A stretch of 64,000 bases of DNA from Gemmatimonadota bacterium (GCA_018660835.1 JABJJN010000079.1:38453-102452); one strand, 5' to 3'. Positions 16,799 through 24,110 are shown, counted from the first letter of the stretch. The notes: a model not told the origin generated them from the letters alone. Numbers and translations: made by a program.

Positions 16799-16933
16799 CG
16801 CATAACAGTCGATGCACCTGGTGGGTCTCTGATGAGGCAAAGCTGGTCGGATCAGTGGGGTGCCAGGCGACCAACTGCCAGTGGTGCCGTGGTAGTCGGT
16901 GACGTCGCCCACAGGTGATCGCCACGTAATGCG
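16799..16933 (+). repeat. attC-like integron recombination site 3 (right core mutated)
   Basis: The left arm is CGCATAACAGTCGATGCACC; the complement of the right arm is CGCATTACGTGGCGATCACC. The arms pair over ~25 bp with a single extra G in the left arm. The right core reads CGTAATGC instead of CGTTATGC, so the G/TT crossover triplet is altered to G/TA. Recombination here may be impaired, which would fix the TIR cassette to the next gene. Confidence 0.75.
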
Positions 16934-16973
16934 ACATGAGAGAGAGTTCTTATGTACCTAACAGGAGTCACTA

Positions 16974-17972
16974 ATGGCAACGATTGAGGCATGGGAGCAG
17001 GCCCGGGATAGCTTCACCAAGACTCTCGAGCAGCTCCGCGGAACAGATATCGATTCCCTGATGAAATCCGAGCTGGGGACTTCGTCCGATTTTCTGCCCT
17101 ATCGTGGCCTCATTGAAAGGGTCGTTGAATCAGCGGCGGTTCTTTCAGCGGCACCGATTTCAGAATGGCCCGCGGAATTCCTCAAGCCAATTCAGACCCA
17201 TGCGGCCCAACTGAACAAACACTTCGAAGAGATACTGGGATTTCAGGTAGGTCATGACACAACACCCATGGCCTGGCGGGACCAGAAGGCTGACGAGGTC
17301 ACAAAGCGTGCGGCCGAGTTCTTTAAGTTTGCTCTACCGCTGCTGGCCTATGAGCAAGCCAGACAGGCGCTTGAACCGGCTATTCAAGCTCAACATTCAA
17401 GAGTCATGGACGAGGTCGTGGCGAAGGCCCAGAGCCAAGTAGGCGAGATTTCAGATGTTCTAGAGAAAGCCAGACAAGCTGCGCAGCAGACGGGAATCGC
17501 CCAGTATGCGAGGCTATTTGAGACAGAAGCGAAGACGCACAAGACGAGGGCCAGACGTTGGTATCTCGCCACAATAGGCTCAGTTGCCGGGCTTCTTCTT
17601 TATGGTGGGCTGCTGCTCTACCGGCCCTTCGTCAGTGCAGGAGGGACGGTTAACGTTGTAGCCTCCGCGATCCCTCGCATCGTACTCCTTGGTTCACTGT
17701 ACTATGCAGTTCATTGGTGCGCCAGAAACTTCTCCGCGCACTGTCACAATGAGGTGGTAAACAGGCATCGGGTTAATTCACTGGGGACGTTTGAGACATT
17801 CGCCAAGGCAGCAGGCGACGACACGCAGACAAAGAACGCCGTCCTGCTGGAGGCGACACACTCGATCTTTGGATCTCAAAGTTCTGGGTTCTTTCAACGG
17901 GAAGCTCCACCAGTTCCCCAGAACAAAATAGTCGAGATTATGAGGAACATCGGTTCTCGGAGTTCCTCCTGA
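16974..17972 (+). CDS. Coiled-coil protein with two TM helices (cassette gene)
   Basis: 332-residue protein with a good AGGAG site 8 nt before the ATG. Residues 1-190 are helical and probably coiled-coil (EQARQALEPAIQAQHSRVMD, VLEKARQAAQQTG). Two TM helices follow (ATIGSVAGLLLYGGLLLYR and ASAIPRIVLLGSLYYAV, ~200-260). A C-terminal cytoplasmic segment then contains VNSLGTFETFAKAAGDDTQ and VLLEATHSIFGSQSSGFF, a tail I have seen in other unassigned bacterial membrane proteins. I recognise no function. Placement between two attC sites makes it a cassette gene in a defence-rich array; a membrane-acting role is possible. Confidence 0.75.
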   Translation: MATIEAWEQARDSFTKTLEQLRGTDIDSLMKSELGTSSDFLPYRGLIERVVESAAVLSAAPISEWPAEFLKPIQTHAAQLNKHFEEILGFQVGHDTTPMAWRDQKADEVTKRAAEFFKFALPLLAYEQARQALEPAIQAQHSRVMDEVVAKAQSQVGEISDVLEKARQAAQQTGIAQYARLFETEAKTHKTRARRWYLATIGSVAGLLLYGGLLLYRPFVSAGGTVNVVASAIPRIVLLGSLYYAVHWCARNFSAHCHNEVVNRHRVNSLGTFETFAKAAGDDTQTKNAVLLEATHSIFGSQSSGFFQREAPPVPQNKIVEIMRNIGSRSSS

Positions 17973-18070
17973 AGGGGAGCAGCGGCATCTCGGCGGAATC
18001 GGCACAAGCACCCGATCAACAAATAGTGTTATGCAAATGGGGGAATTTACCACCTGATTGGAGATACGAA

Positions 18071-18211
18071 GTGAAGAATCATGTTCTATACGCCTTCCTA
18101 CCAAGCCTAGCTAGAGGGATTCTTGTCTTAATACTTGGCCCGCCAGCTGAGGTGCTACAGAAGCACGGAAGGAATCACTGTCTGTTGGAGGTGCGCTTGT
18201 GGCAGTGGTGA
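18071..18211 (+). CDS. Possible 46-aa cassette peptide
   Basis: A GTG start at 18071 is preceded by GGAG with a 7-nt spacer. The frame encodes 46 residues with one hydrophobic stretch (PSLARGILVLILG). The stop (18209-18211) lies just before attC site 4, where a cassette gene would end. GTTATGC at 18028-18034 may be the right core of an otherwise eroded site, so this could be a separate tiny cassette. No homology is recognised; it may equally be non-coding. Confidence 0.35.
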   Translation: MKNHVLYAFLPSLARGILVLILGPPAEVLQKHGRNHCLLEVRLWQW

Positions 18212-18217
18212 CCTTCC

Positions 18218-18337
18218 TCCTAACTCGTCGCCGTGCACTGTGCTGTCGGACCGGTCACCCTAAGTTGGCCTTGTATCGCCTTACTCGGCCACTTGATCAG
18301 AACAATCGGTGAATCTGTCCGTGGTCGACGGTTGCAA
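18218..18337 (+). repeat. attC-like integron recombination site 4
   Basis: The left arm is TCCTAACTCGTCGCCGTGCAC and the complement of the right arm is GCTTGCAACCGTCGACCACGG. The AAC cores and CGTCG box pair. The right core is GTTGCAA (18331-18337), less canonical than in sites 1 and 2. The interior shares CAATCGGTGAATCTGT and flanking similarity with site 2. The next gene starts 9 bp later. Confidence 0.7.
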
Positions 18338-18345
18338 GCACACAG

Positions 18346-19695
18346 ATGATACTCGGCTCTGAGGGGAGTGCCTTGAACACCACTGCCGTTGGTAACGAAC
18401 TCGAGGAGAAGATCGCCTCGTTTCTCCAGGATGAGCTGGACAACAATGCCTTCTGGGCCCGATCGGACTGCTGCACGCTCTTCAGGAAGAAGGCCTACTA
18501 CTCCCCAAAGAGACAGGCAGACATCACTTTTGATATTGCGATCGAGATTAGAGCGCCGGGCAATGACAGCCTGTCGATGCTTGTTCTCGTTGAGTGCAAG
18601 AACTATGCGGACGCAGTACCTGTGGGGGAGATAGAAACTTTTCACAGCCAGATCCAGCAAGTATCAGGGGCGAACGTCAAAGGGATCGTGGCCTCAAGAA
18701 GTGAACTGCAGTCCGGTGCTCTGAACTTGGCACGTTCCATGGGCCTCGGCCTAATCAGGGACTTGAATGGTGAACGATTCAAATGGGAGTTGCGCCGCTC
18801 AGCTTCATATAGCGCTGACCCCACCGCGAGTGAGAGTGACGATCGGATACGCTTAGGGATGACGCAGCGCGATTTCTCTAGTCACTTCTTCGACATGTAT
18901 TGCGTATCTGCGTCGCGCTATACCAACTCACTCGGCGCAGTCCTTGAGGATTTCGTAGCGGCGAGCGACATCGACACCACGGACCTGGGACGTATCACGA
19001 ACCGGAGACGCAGGCGGAGGCGTGTTGTCCCGTTCATTGACAAGAGCTCGCTCGAAGATGTTGCCTCGATGGCGCTCGGCTCCGACGCCACAGCTGATGG
19101 TCCGACTTCATTCGAGCAGATCTGCATGGGCGAACGCGAACGCACTGGGCTACGCATCGTTGAGCAAGCTCCCACCAAAGAGACCGTCTTTTCCGAAGAG
19201 ATCCTCGGGAGGATCACGTTTGACCCGCCGGAGATCACTATCTATTCCCATCCGGACTTGCCGCAGCGCCAACGGTTCACTTTGGCTCACGAGCTTTCTC
19301 ACCATCTTCTCGAGCATGGTGAGTACATGAGAGCAGAGCTATGCCAAGAGAGCGATTTCGAGAGGAACGAGAGCACTGGCCCTCAGCTCACAGACGTCGC
19401 TCGACTAGAGTGGCAGGCCAACTACGTGGCGTCATGTCTACTACTACCAAGGCAACGCTTTCTGGAAGACTTTCTCAGTACTACCGGAGATTTCGGAATC
19501 GCGAACAAGGGTTTTGGCGCTCTCTTTCTCGATCACCAGCCATGCAACGTCCAAGCATTTCACTTGGTGAGCCGGAGGCTTTCCTCGCTGTACCAAGTCT
19601 CAAAGTCAGTTGTCCGGATCAGGATGGAGGACCTTGGACTGCTGAAGTATGGGGGAGGACCAAGGCACATCAGTGAGGTAATCGAAGAGCTGTAA
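18346..19695 (+). CDS. Mrr-like PD-(D/E)XK nuclease fused to ImmA/IrrE metalloprotease
   Basis: 449-residue two-domain protein. The N-terminal domain (~15-160) is a restriction-endonuclease-like fold: ADITFDI supplies the metal-binding Asp (59), then LVLVECKNY (Glu83-x-Lys85), then VKGIVASRSELQSGAL as in Mrr/RecB-like nucleases. After a linker containing an Arg-rich run, the C-terminal domain (~270-449) is an ImmA/IrrE (COG2856) zinc peptidase with HELSH (315-319) and third ligand Glu355 in EWQANYVASCLLLP. ImmA-type proteases cleave repressors on DNA damage or phage cues, and fusing one to a nuclease suggests self-controlled activation. A TTG at 18373 with a GGGAG site is an alternative start. 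It follows attC site 4. Confidence 0.85.
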   Translation: MILGSEGSALNTTAVGNELEEKIASFLQDELDNNAFWARSDCCTLFRKKAYYSPKRQADITFDIAIEIRAPGNDSLSMLVLVECKNYADAVPVGEIETFHSQIQQVSGANVKGIVASRSELQSGALNLARSMGLGLIRDLNGERFKWELRRSASYSADPTASESDDRIRLGMTQRDFSSHFFDMYCVSASRYTNSLGAVLEDFVAASDIDTTDLGRITNRRRRRRRVVPFIDKSSLEDVASMALGSDATADGPTSFEQICMGERERTGLRIVEQAPTKETVFSEEILGRITFDPPEITIYSHPDLPQRQRFTLAHELSHHLLEHGEYMRAELCQESDFERNESTGPQLTDVARLEWQANYVASCLLLPRQRFLEDFLSTTGDFGIANKGFGALFLDHQPCNVQAFHLVSRRLSSLYQVSKSVVRIRMEDLGLLKYGGGPRHISEVIEEL

Positions 19696-19975
19696 TTATC
19701 TGCTGACCTCCAAGGATCTTTCCCGGCTACGATCTGGCGATTGTGTGAGCGATGCGAAGAATAGAACGCCGCGTTAATCAAGGGAATGTCTCAACAACAA
19801 TTTGTGATGATGTCTTGTTCGCGGTCTCGCCAGCAGGTAGATAGTACATGGGTGGAGCGGACTCTTAAGCTTGTCAAGCGACACCGAAGAGTGTTCGATA
19901 CAGCGAAGTGTTTGACCTACAAGTCGACCGGCATCAGCCAGGCGCTCACGCCGACATCAGGTGAAGCGGTTACAA
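19696..19975. repeat. Intercassette region with imperfect inverted repeat
   Basis: This 280-bp stretch has no convincing gene; a 92-codon frame from 19786 lacks a ribosome-binding site and overlaps the next gene. GCGTTAATC (19771-19779) resembles an attC right core. Arms GTCTCAA-N5-ATTTGT (19788-19805) and ACAAAT-N4-TTGAGAC (ending 19988, just inside the next gene) are inverted with respect to each other and could fold a ~200-nt structure. It may be an eroded attC, but the standard box order is not seen. Confidence 0.35.
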
Positions 19976-20401
19976 ATGAACTTGAGACTTCGCGGAGCAA
20001 GTGTAGAGAGTGCCGGACTTTTACTGCTTGTGATCGCCGCTATGTGGAATGCACAGATCGTTAGCAGGTGGGATAGAGAGTTCGGATTCTGGGAGGAACT
20101 GGAAAGCCAGGAAGTCTACCTCGCAATTCTGGAGAATCAACGAGACATTTCTCTGCTCACACAGGAGGGACGGAGTGAAGTGCAGGTAGCTATCGCAGAT
20201 CGGATACACGACCGCGTGTCCCGGAGTACGAGACGCCTGATGAAAGAGACGGAATCACGGCAGGCAGAGGGTAGGGACGGGCAGATGGCTTGGATGAGCA
20301 AGCTTCACCACGTCCTTATTGTGCTCAGTGCGTTCCTTCTTGCCATCGGCAAGTGGATGACTATCAAGGCTCCTAAGCAAGAGAAAGTGGCAGAGGCCTG
20401 A
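19976..20401 (+). CDS. Small membrane protein with two terminal TM helices
   Basis: 141 residues. TM helices lie near the N-terminus (VESAGLLLLVIAAMWNA) and near the C-terminus (HHVLIVLSAFLLAIGKWM), with an ~80-residue charged, helical segment between them (DREFGFWEELESQEVYLAI, then IADRIHDRVSRSTRRLMKE). Both ends would sit on the same side with the charged helix exposed. No family is recognised. The ATG at 19976 is chosen just before the first helix; a GTG at 19961 would add five residues. It lies in the cassette block and on the same strand as its neighbours. Confidence 0.6.
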   Translation: MNLRLRGASVESAGLLLLVIAAMWNAQIVSRWDREFGFWEELESQEVYLAILENQRDISLLTQEGRSEVQVAIADRIHDRVSRSTRRLMKETESRQAEGRDGQMAWMSKLHHVLIVLSAFLLAIGKWMTIKAPKQEKVAEA

Positions 20402-20499
20402 GTCCGAATGACTCGTTGCGGTCGACTCATGATTGGAATCGCGGAGCTTGGTGGTCACGGGTATCGGGCCAAGCCAGTCACAATAGGACCGCAGACTAT

Positions 20500-20970
20500 A
20501 TGAAGATCAACGAGCTTGAGTTCCAAGGACCTTTCGACGCAAGGCGAGAGTCACTGCCTGCGCGGGCATCGGTCTACCTGATTGCTGCGGGGCTCTCTGA
20601 CGGGTCGACAAGGGCTCTGTATGTTGGGTACGCTAGCAATACGCATGAGCGTATTAGGCAGCACTTATCCGACAGCCGAATAACGGAGAGTCTCGAGAAC
20701 TACAAGAGACTTCTCGTATTTGTCCATTGGGCCGACCAGCTAAATCCAGATGAGGTGCACACAATCGAGAGACGGCTGGTTCAAAGTCTGAGTCCCCCGC
20801 TCAACAGCACGAGGACGGAGAATGAGAATTCCAGGTCTACAGGTTCGGCTATCGGGGGGGCAATCCTGGGAGGTTCCCTTTTCGGCCCAGCAGGTGCGCT
20901 TGCCGGGGCCTTGGCCGGTCTCCTGCTGTCTGAGAAAGTAAATGAGTCGCACAGGAGAGGGGGCGAGTAG
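20500..20970 (+). CDS. GIY-YIG-like nuclease with C-terminal glycine-zipper helix
   Basis: 156 residues. Residues ~17-110 fit a divergent GIY-YIG nuclease: ASVYLIAAGL in place of GIY, RALYVGYASNTHERIRQHL in place of YIG with the downstream Arg and His, and the late Glu in HTIERRLVQSLSPPLN. After a polar linker, the C-terminus is a glycine-zipper-like hydrophobic segment (GSAIGGAILGGSLFGPAGAL), which could insert in or associate with a membrane. A membrane-tethered GIY-YIG enzyme is unusual. The start at ATG 20500 is preferred over an upstream TTG. Its stop overlaps the next gene's GTG (TAGTG). Confidence 0.7.
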   Translation: MKINELEFQGPFDARRESLPARASVYLIAAGLSDGSTRALYVGYASNTHERIRQHLSDSRITESLENYKRLLVFVHWADQLNPDEVHTIERRLVQSLSPPLNSTRTENENSRSTGSAIGGAILGGSLFGPAGALAGALAGLLLSEKVNESHRRGGE

Positions 20971-21341
20971 TGCATCCATTGCTCCTCTATCCTGCTGTGG
21001 TGATGTCGCTCGTGTTTGTTGCCACGTATTGGCTCAGATGCAGTCGAAGTGGTACGGATTTTGACCTGGGAGTGATGTTCACTCTGTGCATGCACGGGCT
21101 CGGGATCTCGGCCGGGCTGATCGCAGTAGCTTCGATCTTCGTCGACCAGATCAGAGCGGTGATTCAAGAGACGAACTGGTATTTCTTCCTCGCTGGCTTG
21201 GCCATCTTGGCAGTCTCAGTCCAGCACGTTCATCGAGCGGTGTTCGCGGGATGGCCAAGTCGGAAGAGCAGTCTGCCCAACACCCACGAAGGTGAAGTCA
21301 CCACGGCCACAGGTTCAGAATTTCCCGATCCTAATCTTTAA
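20970..21341 (+). CDS. Small three-helix membrane protein
   Basis: 123 residues with three hydrophobic helices (LLLYPAVVMSLVFVATYWL; LGVMFTLCMHGLGISAGLIA; WYFFLAGLAILAVSVQHVH) and a polar C-terminal tail. The GTG start overlaps the preceding TAG by one base, so it is translationally coupled to the GIY-YIG-like gene, whose C-terminus also looks membrane-seeking. The two may form a membrane complex. No family recognised. It is the last plus-strand gene of the cassette block. Confidence 0.65.
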   Translation: MHPLLLYPAVVMSLVFVATYWLRCSRSGTDFDLGVMFTLCMHGLGISAGLIAVASIFVDQIRAVIQETNWYFFLAGLAILAVSVQHVHRAVFAGWPSRKSSLPNTHEGEVTTATGSEFPDPNL

Positions 21342-21423
21342 ACCGGATCGAGAGTTGGCTGACATGGATCCAGATTGCGAGGCCAAAAGTCTGCAGGTAG
21401 AGTTTTTTTGTGGTGGCACCAAA

Positions 21424-22518
21424 TCACCCCACATACCGCGTCGCCAGCCCCTCGTCCAGCAGCTGCCGATTCAGAAACACCCCCTTCGCAACGACCTGCT
21501 TCGGGTCTGTCGCCCCGGCCAGATACTTCACATCCGCCAGATACCTTCCATACGTATCGGTGCGCTTCGTGGTGATGACGATGAACCCGACGTCACTCAG
21601 CGCCTCTTCGACGAAGGCCTTCGCGTGGCGCCCCGCTTCGGTATACAGCTCGGGCGTGTCGATGCCTCTGAGTCGTAGTCGCGGAAAGGCTCGATACCCG
21701 CGTCCCAGTTCGACGACGACATCGATTGTATCCCCGTCGATGATGCGGCGCACGCTCGCGACGTAGGTCCAGAGGCGCGGCTTGTCAGTACGCAGTGTCG
21801 CGGTGGCACGCGCCGAATCCACGACCACGCTCTGCCCAACCTCGGCCTCTCCAAAGCCAGCCAGTTGATCACCCGGCGCCCAGACGCTGTGGAAGCCGAA
21901 GTCGATCGCTGGTGGCCCTGACGGCCGAAACTCATCCACGACGACGCGGTAGGTGTACGGCTCGCCAAAGTAGGGCCGCAGGGGACTGGCAACCGGCCCT
22001 TCTGAGGTGAGCGCTTCGGCACCCTCGCCCGCCTCGATGGCCTGCTTGAGCTGGCGCGTGGTCCAGGCCTGTGCATCGGCCATCTCTTCGTAGTAGCGGA
22101 CCTTCTCCGGGGACATGCCCAGCAGTGCCCGATAGTGGGACCAGCCCAAATTTACACGCGCGTGTAAAGTCGAGATTCGGCGCCGAAAGCGCAGGATGTC
22201 GTACAGGGTAACGACACCTAACTGCAAGTATTTACTGAGGTTATGTATGGTTTGGTCGCCATGGGTGGTGCCGCCATTCCGTCCGAGAAAGCGCAACAAT
22301 GCGTCGCCCATGTGCCAGTAGGTCTCGACTTTCTCCCATTCTGCGGCGCGCCGTCCGAACTGGCTGCCCTCTGTGAGGAGTCCCTCGAGTTGTTCTCTGA
22401 GGCTGTGGTACTGGCTGTCTGGTTCTTCGTCTGGGGGATTCTCAGGCATGGGGGGGCTGACCAGGGCAGGAGGGCTTGAGATATCTCGGAGCCGATTCAC
22501 CGTTTGAGACAAGATCAT
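21424..22518 (-). CDS. DUF1016 N-terminal domain fused to staphylococcal-type nuclease (SNase)
   Basis: About 364 residues from ATG 22518 (ATG 22449 is an alternative). The N-terminal part (~40-160) matches the DUF1016/YhcG N-terminal DNA-binding domain: YWHMGDALLRFL, then LGWSHYRALLGMSPEKVRYY and AWTTRQLKQAIE. In YhcG this domain is followed by a PD-(D/E)XK nuclease. Here it is followed by an SNase domain with the calcium Asp residues (RRIIDGDTIDV, RGIDTPEL), the catalytic Arg and Glu (LRLRGIDTPE) and the second Arg (TDTYGRYLADV). A sequence-recognising, calcium-dependent nuclease with a defence or DNA-processing role is a reasonable inference. It ends against the cassette block on the opposite strand. 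Confidence 0.87.
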   Translation of the reverse strand: MILSQTVNRLRDISSPPALVSPPMPENPPDEEPDSQYHSLREQLEGLLTEGSQFGRRAAEWEKVETYWHMGDALLRFLGRNGGTTHGDQTIHNLSKYLQLGVVTLYDILRFRRRISTLHARVNLGWSHYRALLGMSPEKVRYYEEMADAQAWTTRQLKQAIEAGEGAEALTSEGPVASPLRPYFGEPYTYRVVVDEFRPSGPPAIDFGFHSVWAPGDQLAGFGEAEVGQSVVVDSARATATLRTDKPRLWTYVASVRRIIDGDTIDVVVELGRGYRAFPRLRLRGIDTPELYTEAGRHAKAFVEEALSDVGFIVITTKRTDTYGRYLADVKYLAGATDPKQVVAKGVFLNRQLLDEGLATRYVG

Positions 22519-22560
22519 CGGGTGGCGACGGTCAACATTACCCTCCAAGTACCTGTGCCT

Positions 22561-23220
22561 CTACTCGCAGGCCTCGCATGGCTGGCCGCCGCAGTCCCGG
22601 CCAAACTGCAGATGATCGATCTCAAAGTTGAATAGACGATTGGAGAGTCTCACCTCGGCGATCCCTTCGGGTGCGTGGACACCGAGAAAGGTGTCTTCCG
22701 ACACGGTTCCCGTGATCACTGAGTCGGCTTGCAAGACCGTGTGCACCTCGGCGAGGCGGACGCCGCTGGTATCGAAGGCGCTCAGGGTGACGACGGCGTT
22801 GCGGGCGGCGGCAGCATCGGTCCACACGACGCCCACGTGGGTGGGAAGGCCACACAACAGATCTGCGTCGAAGGAGAATCGAATCGTGGCGTGGTCTGCG
22901 GACCACACCGAATGGCCTGTCGATCCGGAGCCGTCGACGGCTCCATCATCCTCATCGACGGAGTCGACGAAGCGTGTCTGGCGTGCCTTGTCCCCAAGGA
23001 TCTGCGGGCCTCGGTGCATGCGCACACCGGGGACGATGATCCGTCCTTCTTCGAAGTCTTCGAGGTGGAAGTAGCTAAAGAGGATGTTCGTGAAGGGGCT
23101 GTCGGTCCACGAGCTGTAGGGTGTCAGGGCCCAGCCGGTCTGGGTCTGGGCGGCGAGGGGCACGCTTACGTGCGTGAGGGTGACGATCAAGATCAGGGTG
23201 GCGATCAGGGGGCGGGGCAT
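22561..23220 (-). CDS. Exported lectin-like (PEP-CTERM-associated type) protein of unknown function
   Basis: 219-residue secreted protein with a clear signal peptide (LIATLILIVTLTHVSVPLAAQ). The segment IRFSFDADLLCGLPTHVGVV, followed by VTLSAFDTSGVRLAEV and a final IDHLQFGRDCGG, matches a beta-sandwich domain frequent in exported proteins that carry PEP-CTERM tails. No such sorting tail is present and the protein ends CGGQPCEACE. The role is unknown; carbohydrate or surface binding is possible. Part of its middle region is duplicated as a decayed copy at ~24374-24440. It lies 42 bp upstream of the SNase gene on the same strand. Confidence 0.7.
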   Translation of the reverse strand: MPRPLIATLILIVTLTHVSVPLAAQTQTGWALTPYSSWTDSPFTNILFSYFHLEDFEEGRIIVPGVRMHRGPQILGDKARQTRFVDSVDEDDGAVDGSGSTGHSVWSADHATIRFSFDADLLCGLPTHVGVVWTDAAAARNAVVTLSAFDTSGVRLAEVHTVLQADSVITGTVSEDTFLGVHAPEGIAEVRLSNRLFNFEIDHLQFGRDCGGQPCEACE

Positions 23221-23322
23221 GGAGCGGGTTGCCTGGGGTTTTGGGGCTTGGCGTCATACCAAGGTATACGCTGGGCGGGGGGATTGGTTCTGCGGTGGGG
23301 CTTCCTAAGCGCCGCGGATGCT

Positions 23323-23545
23323 TCAGACGTCGATGAGATCGAGTTGAATGTGCTCGAGGGCCCGCGGTTTCAACGATCGATGCGAAACGAGCTCTACGCG
23401 CTCGCCGAGATGATCTTCCAACTCGTCGGCGAGTGTGACAAACTCGAGACCAATTGATGGATCGACTTCAACGAGGATGTCCACGTCGCTGGTCTCAGTC
23501 TGGTCGCCACGTGCATAGGACCCGAAGAGCGCCAGGCGCTCGAGC
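23323..23545 (-). pseudogene. 5'-truncated minimal nucleotidyltransferase (MNT antitoxin-type)
   Basis: Reading from 23545 without a start codon gives LERLALFGSYARGDQTETSD, then VDILVEVDPSIGLEF and SHRSLKPRALEHIQ, ending at TGA 23323-23325. This is the MntA-type nucleotidyltransferase fold with the GS-x9-11-DxD motif intact. The first ~25-30 residues are missing and an in-frame TAG precedes it directly, only 6 bp after the HigA stop codon. MNT proteins are the antitoxins (AMP-transferases) of HEPN-MNT systems; no HEPN toxin is adjacent here. Confidence 0.85.
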
Positions 23546-23550
23546 TATCC

Positions 23551-23856
23551 CTAGACGGCAACCGGCTCGTTGACTTCAATTGCAAGCCGCATCCCCAGTT
23601 GGTTCAAGACGGCGGTCAAGCTGGAGAGTTTTGGATTCCCATGATCGGACAGCATCCGATACATTGACTCACGGTTTAGTTGAGTGCTCTCAGCGAGTCG
23701 CTTGATACCGTGAGCCTCCGCTACATCACGCAATGCCAGGAGGAACACATCAGGGGAGCCATCCTCGAGAGCGGCAGTCAGATACGCCGCAGCTTCATCA
23801 GTGTCCTTGAGATCCTCGAGCAGACTTTCCTTGTACGGACGAGACAATTTGCTCAT
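23551..23856 (-). CDS. higA: HigA-type antitoxin (XRE HTH, addiction-module antidote)
   Basis: 101-residue helix-turn-helix antitoxin of the 'probable addiction module antidote' family. The N-terminus binds toxin (SRPYKESLLEDLKDTDEAAA) and the C-terminal HTH lies in LAESTQLNRESMYRMLSDHG with the usual NPKLSSLTAVLNQLGMRLAIE ending. AGGAGG 8 nt upstream fixes ATG 23856. The order is reversed-type (toxin first), and its start overlaps the end of the toxin remnant as ATGA. It appears intact although its toxin is destroyed, so it may persist as an orphan antidote against related toxins or as a regulator. Confidence 0.92.
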   Translation of the reverse strand: MSKLSRPYKESLLEDLKDTDEAAAYLTAALEDGSPDVFLLALRDVAEAHGIKRLAESTQLNRESMYRMLSDHGNPKLSSLTAVLNQLGMRLAIEVNEPVAV

Positions 23857-24039
23857 GACGAAATCCTCCTGTAGTCGAGCCAATAATTTCGTGCTCGTTC
23901 GATATCACGTGACTGGGTCTTCTTTGAACCGCCACACAGCAACAGCGCGGTCTTTCAGTTTCTGAATCCACTCTGAGAAGGGCGAGCGCCCCTCGGGTGT
24001 TTGGAATACCTCAAGCTCCTGTGGTTCTGCCTCCGACAT
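23853..24039 (-). pseudogene. higB: HigB (RelE-superfamily) toxin with central deletion and frameshift
   Basis: The frame from ATG 24039 encodes the HigB N-terminus (LEVFQTPEGRSPFSEWIQKL, then KDRAVAVWRFKE) and stops after 44 codons. In another frame the HigB C-terminus follows immediately (KTQSRDIERARNYWLDYRR), ending at TGA 23853-23855, which overlaps the HigA start. About 50 central residues, including the RNase core, are missing, and the reading frame changes at the junction. The toxin is therefore inactive. Confidence 0.88.
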
Positions 24040-24047
24040 GGAACAAG

Positions 24048-24065
24048 TGTAGCCGGAAAGCTACA
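24048..24065. promoter_or_regulatory. Palindrome upstream of higBA (operator candidate)
   Basis: TGTAGC-CGGAAA-GCTACA is a perfect 6+6 inverted repeat 9 bp upstream of the higB remnant start codon. HigA antitoxins repress their operons through such palindromes, so this is the likely operator. Confidence 0.55.
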
Positions 24066-24110
24066 TTGTTGCAAGGAGATCACATCTGAGCGAAGGGGTG
24101 CTTACAGCCC

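Noticed and set aside
18028..18034. GTTATGC as a fifth attC right core
   Set aside because: No matching left arm could be found in the short space after the preceding gene; kept only as a hint.
19786..20064. 92-codon plus-strand frame after the nuclease-protease gene
   Set aside because: It overlaps the better-supported membrane protein gene, has no ribosome-binding site and contains part of an inverted repeat.
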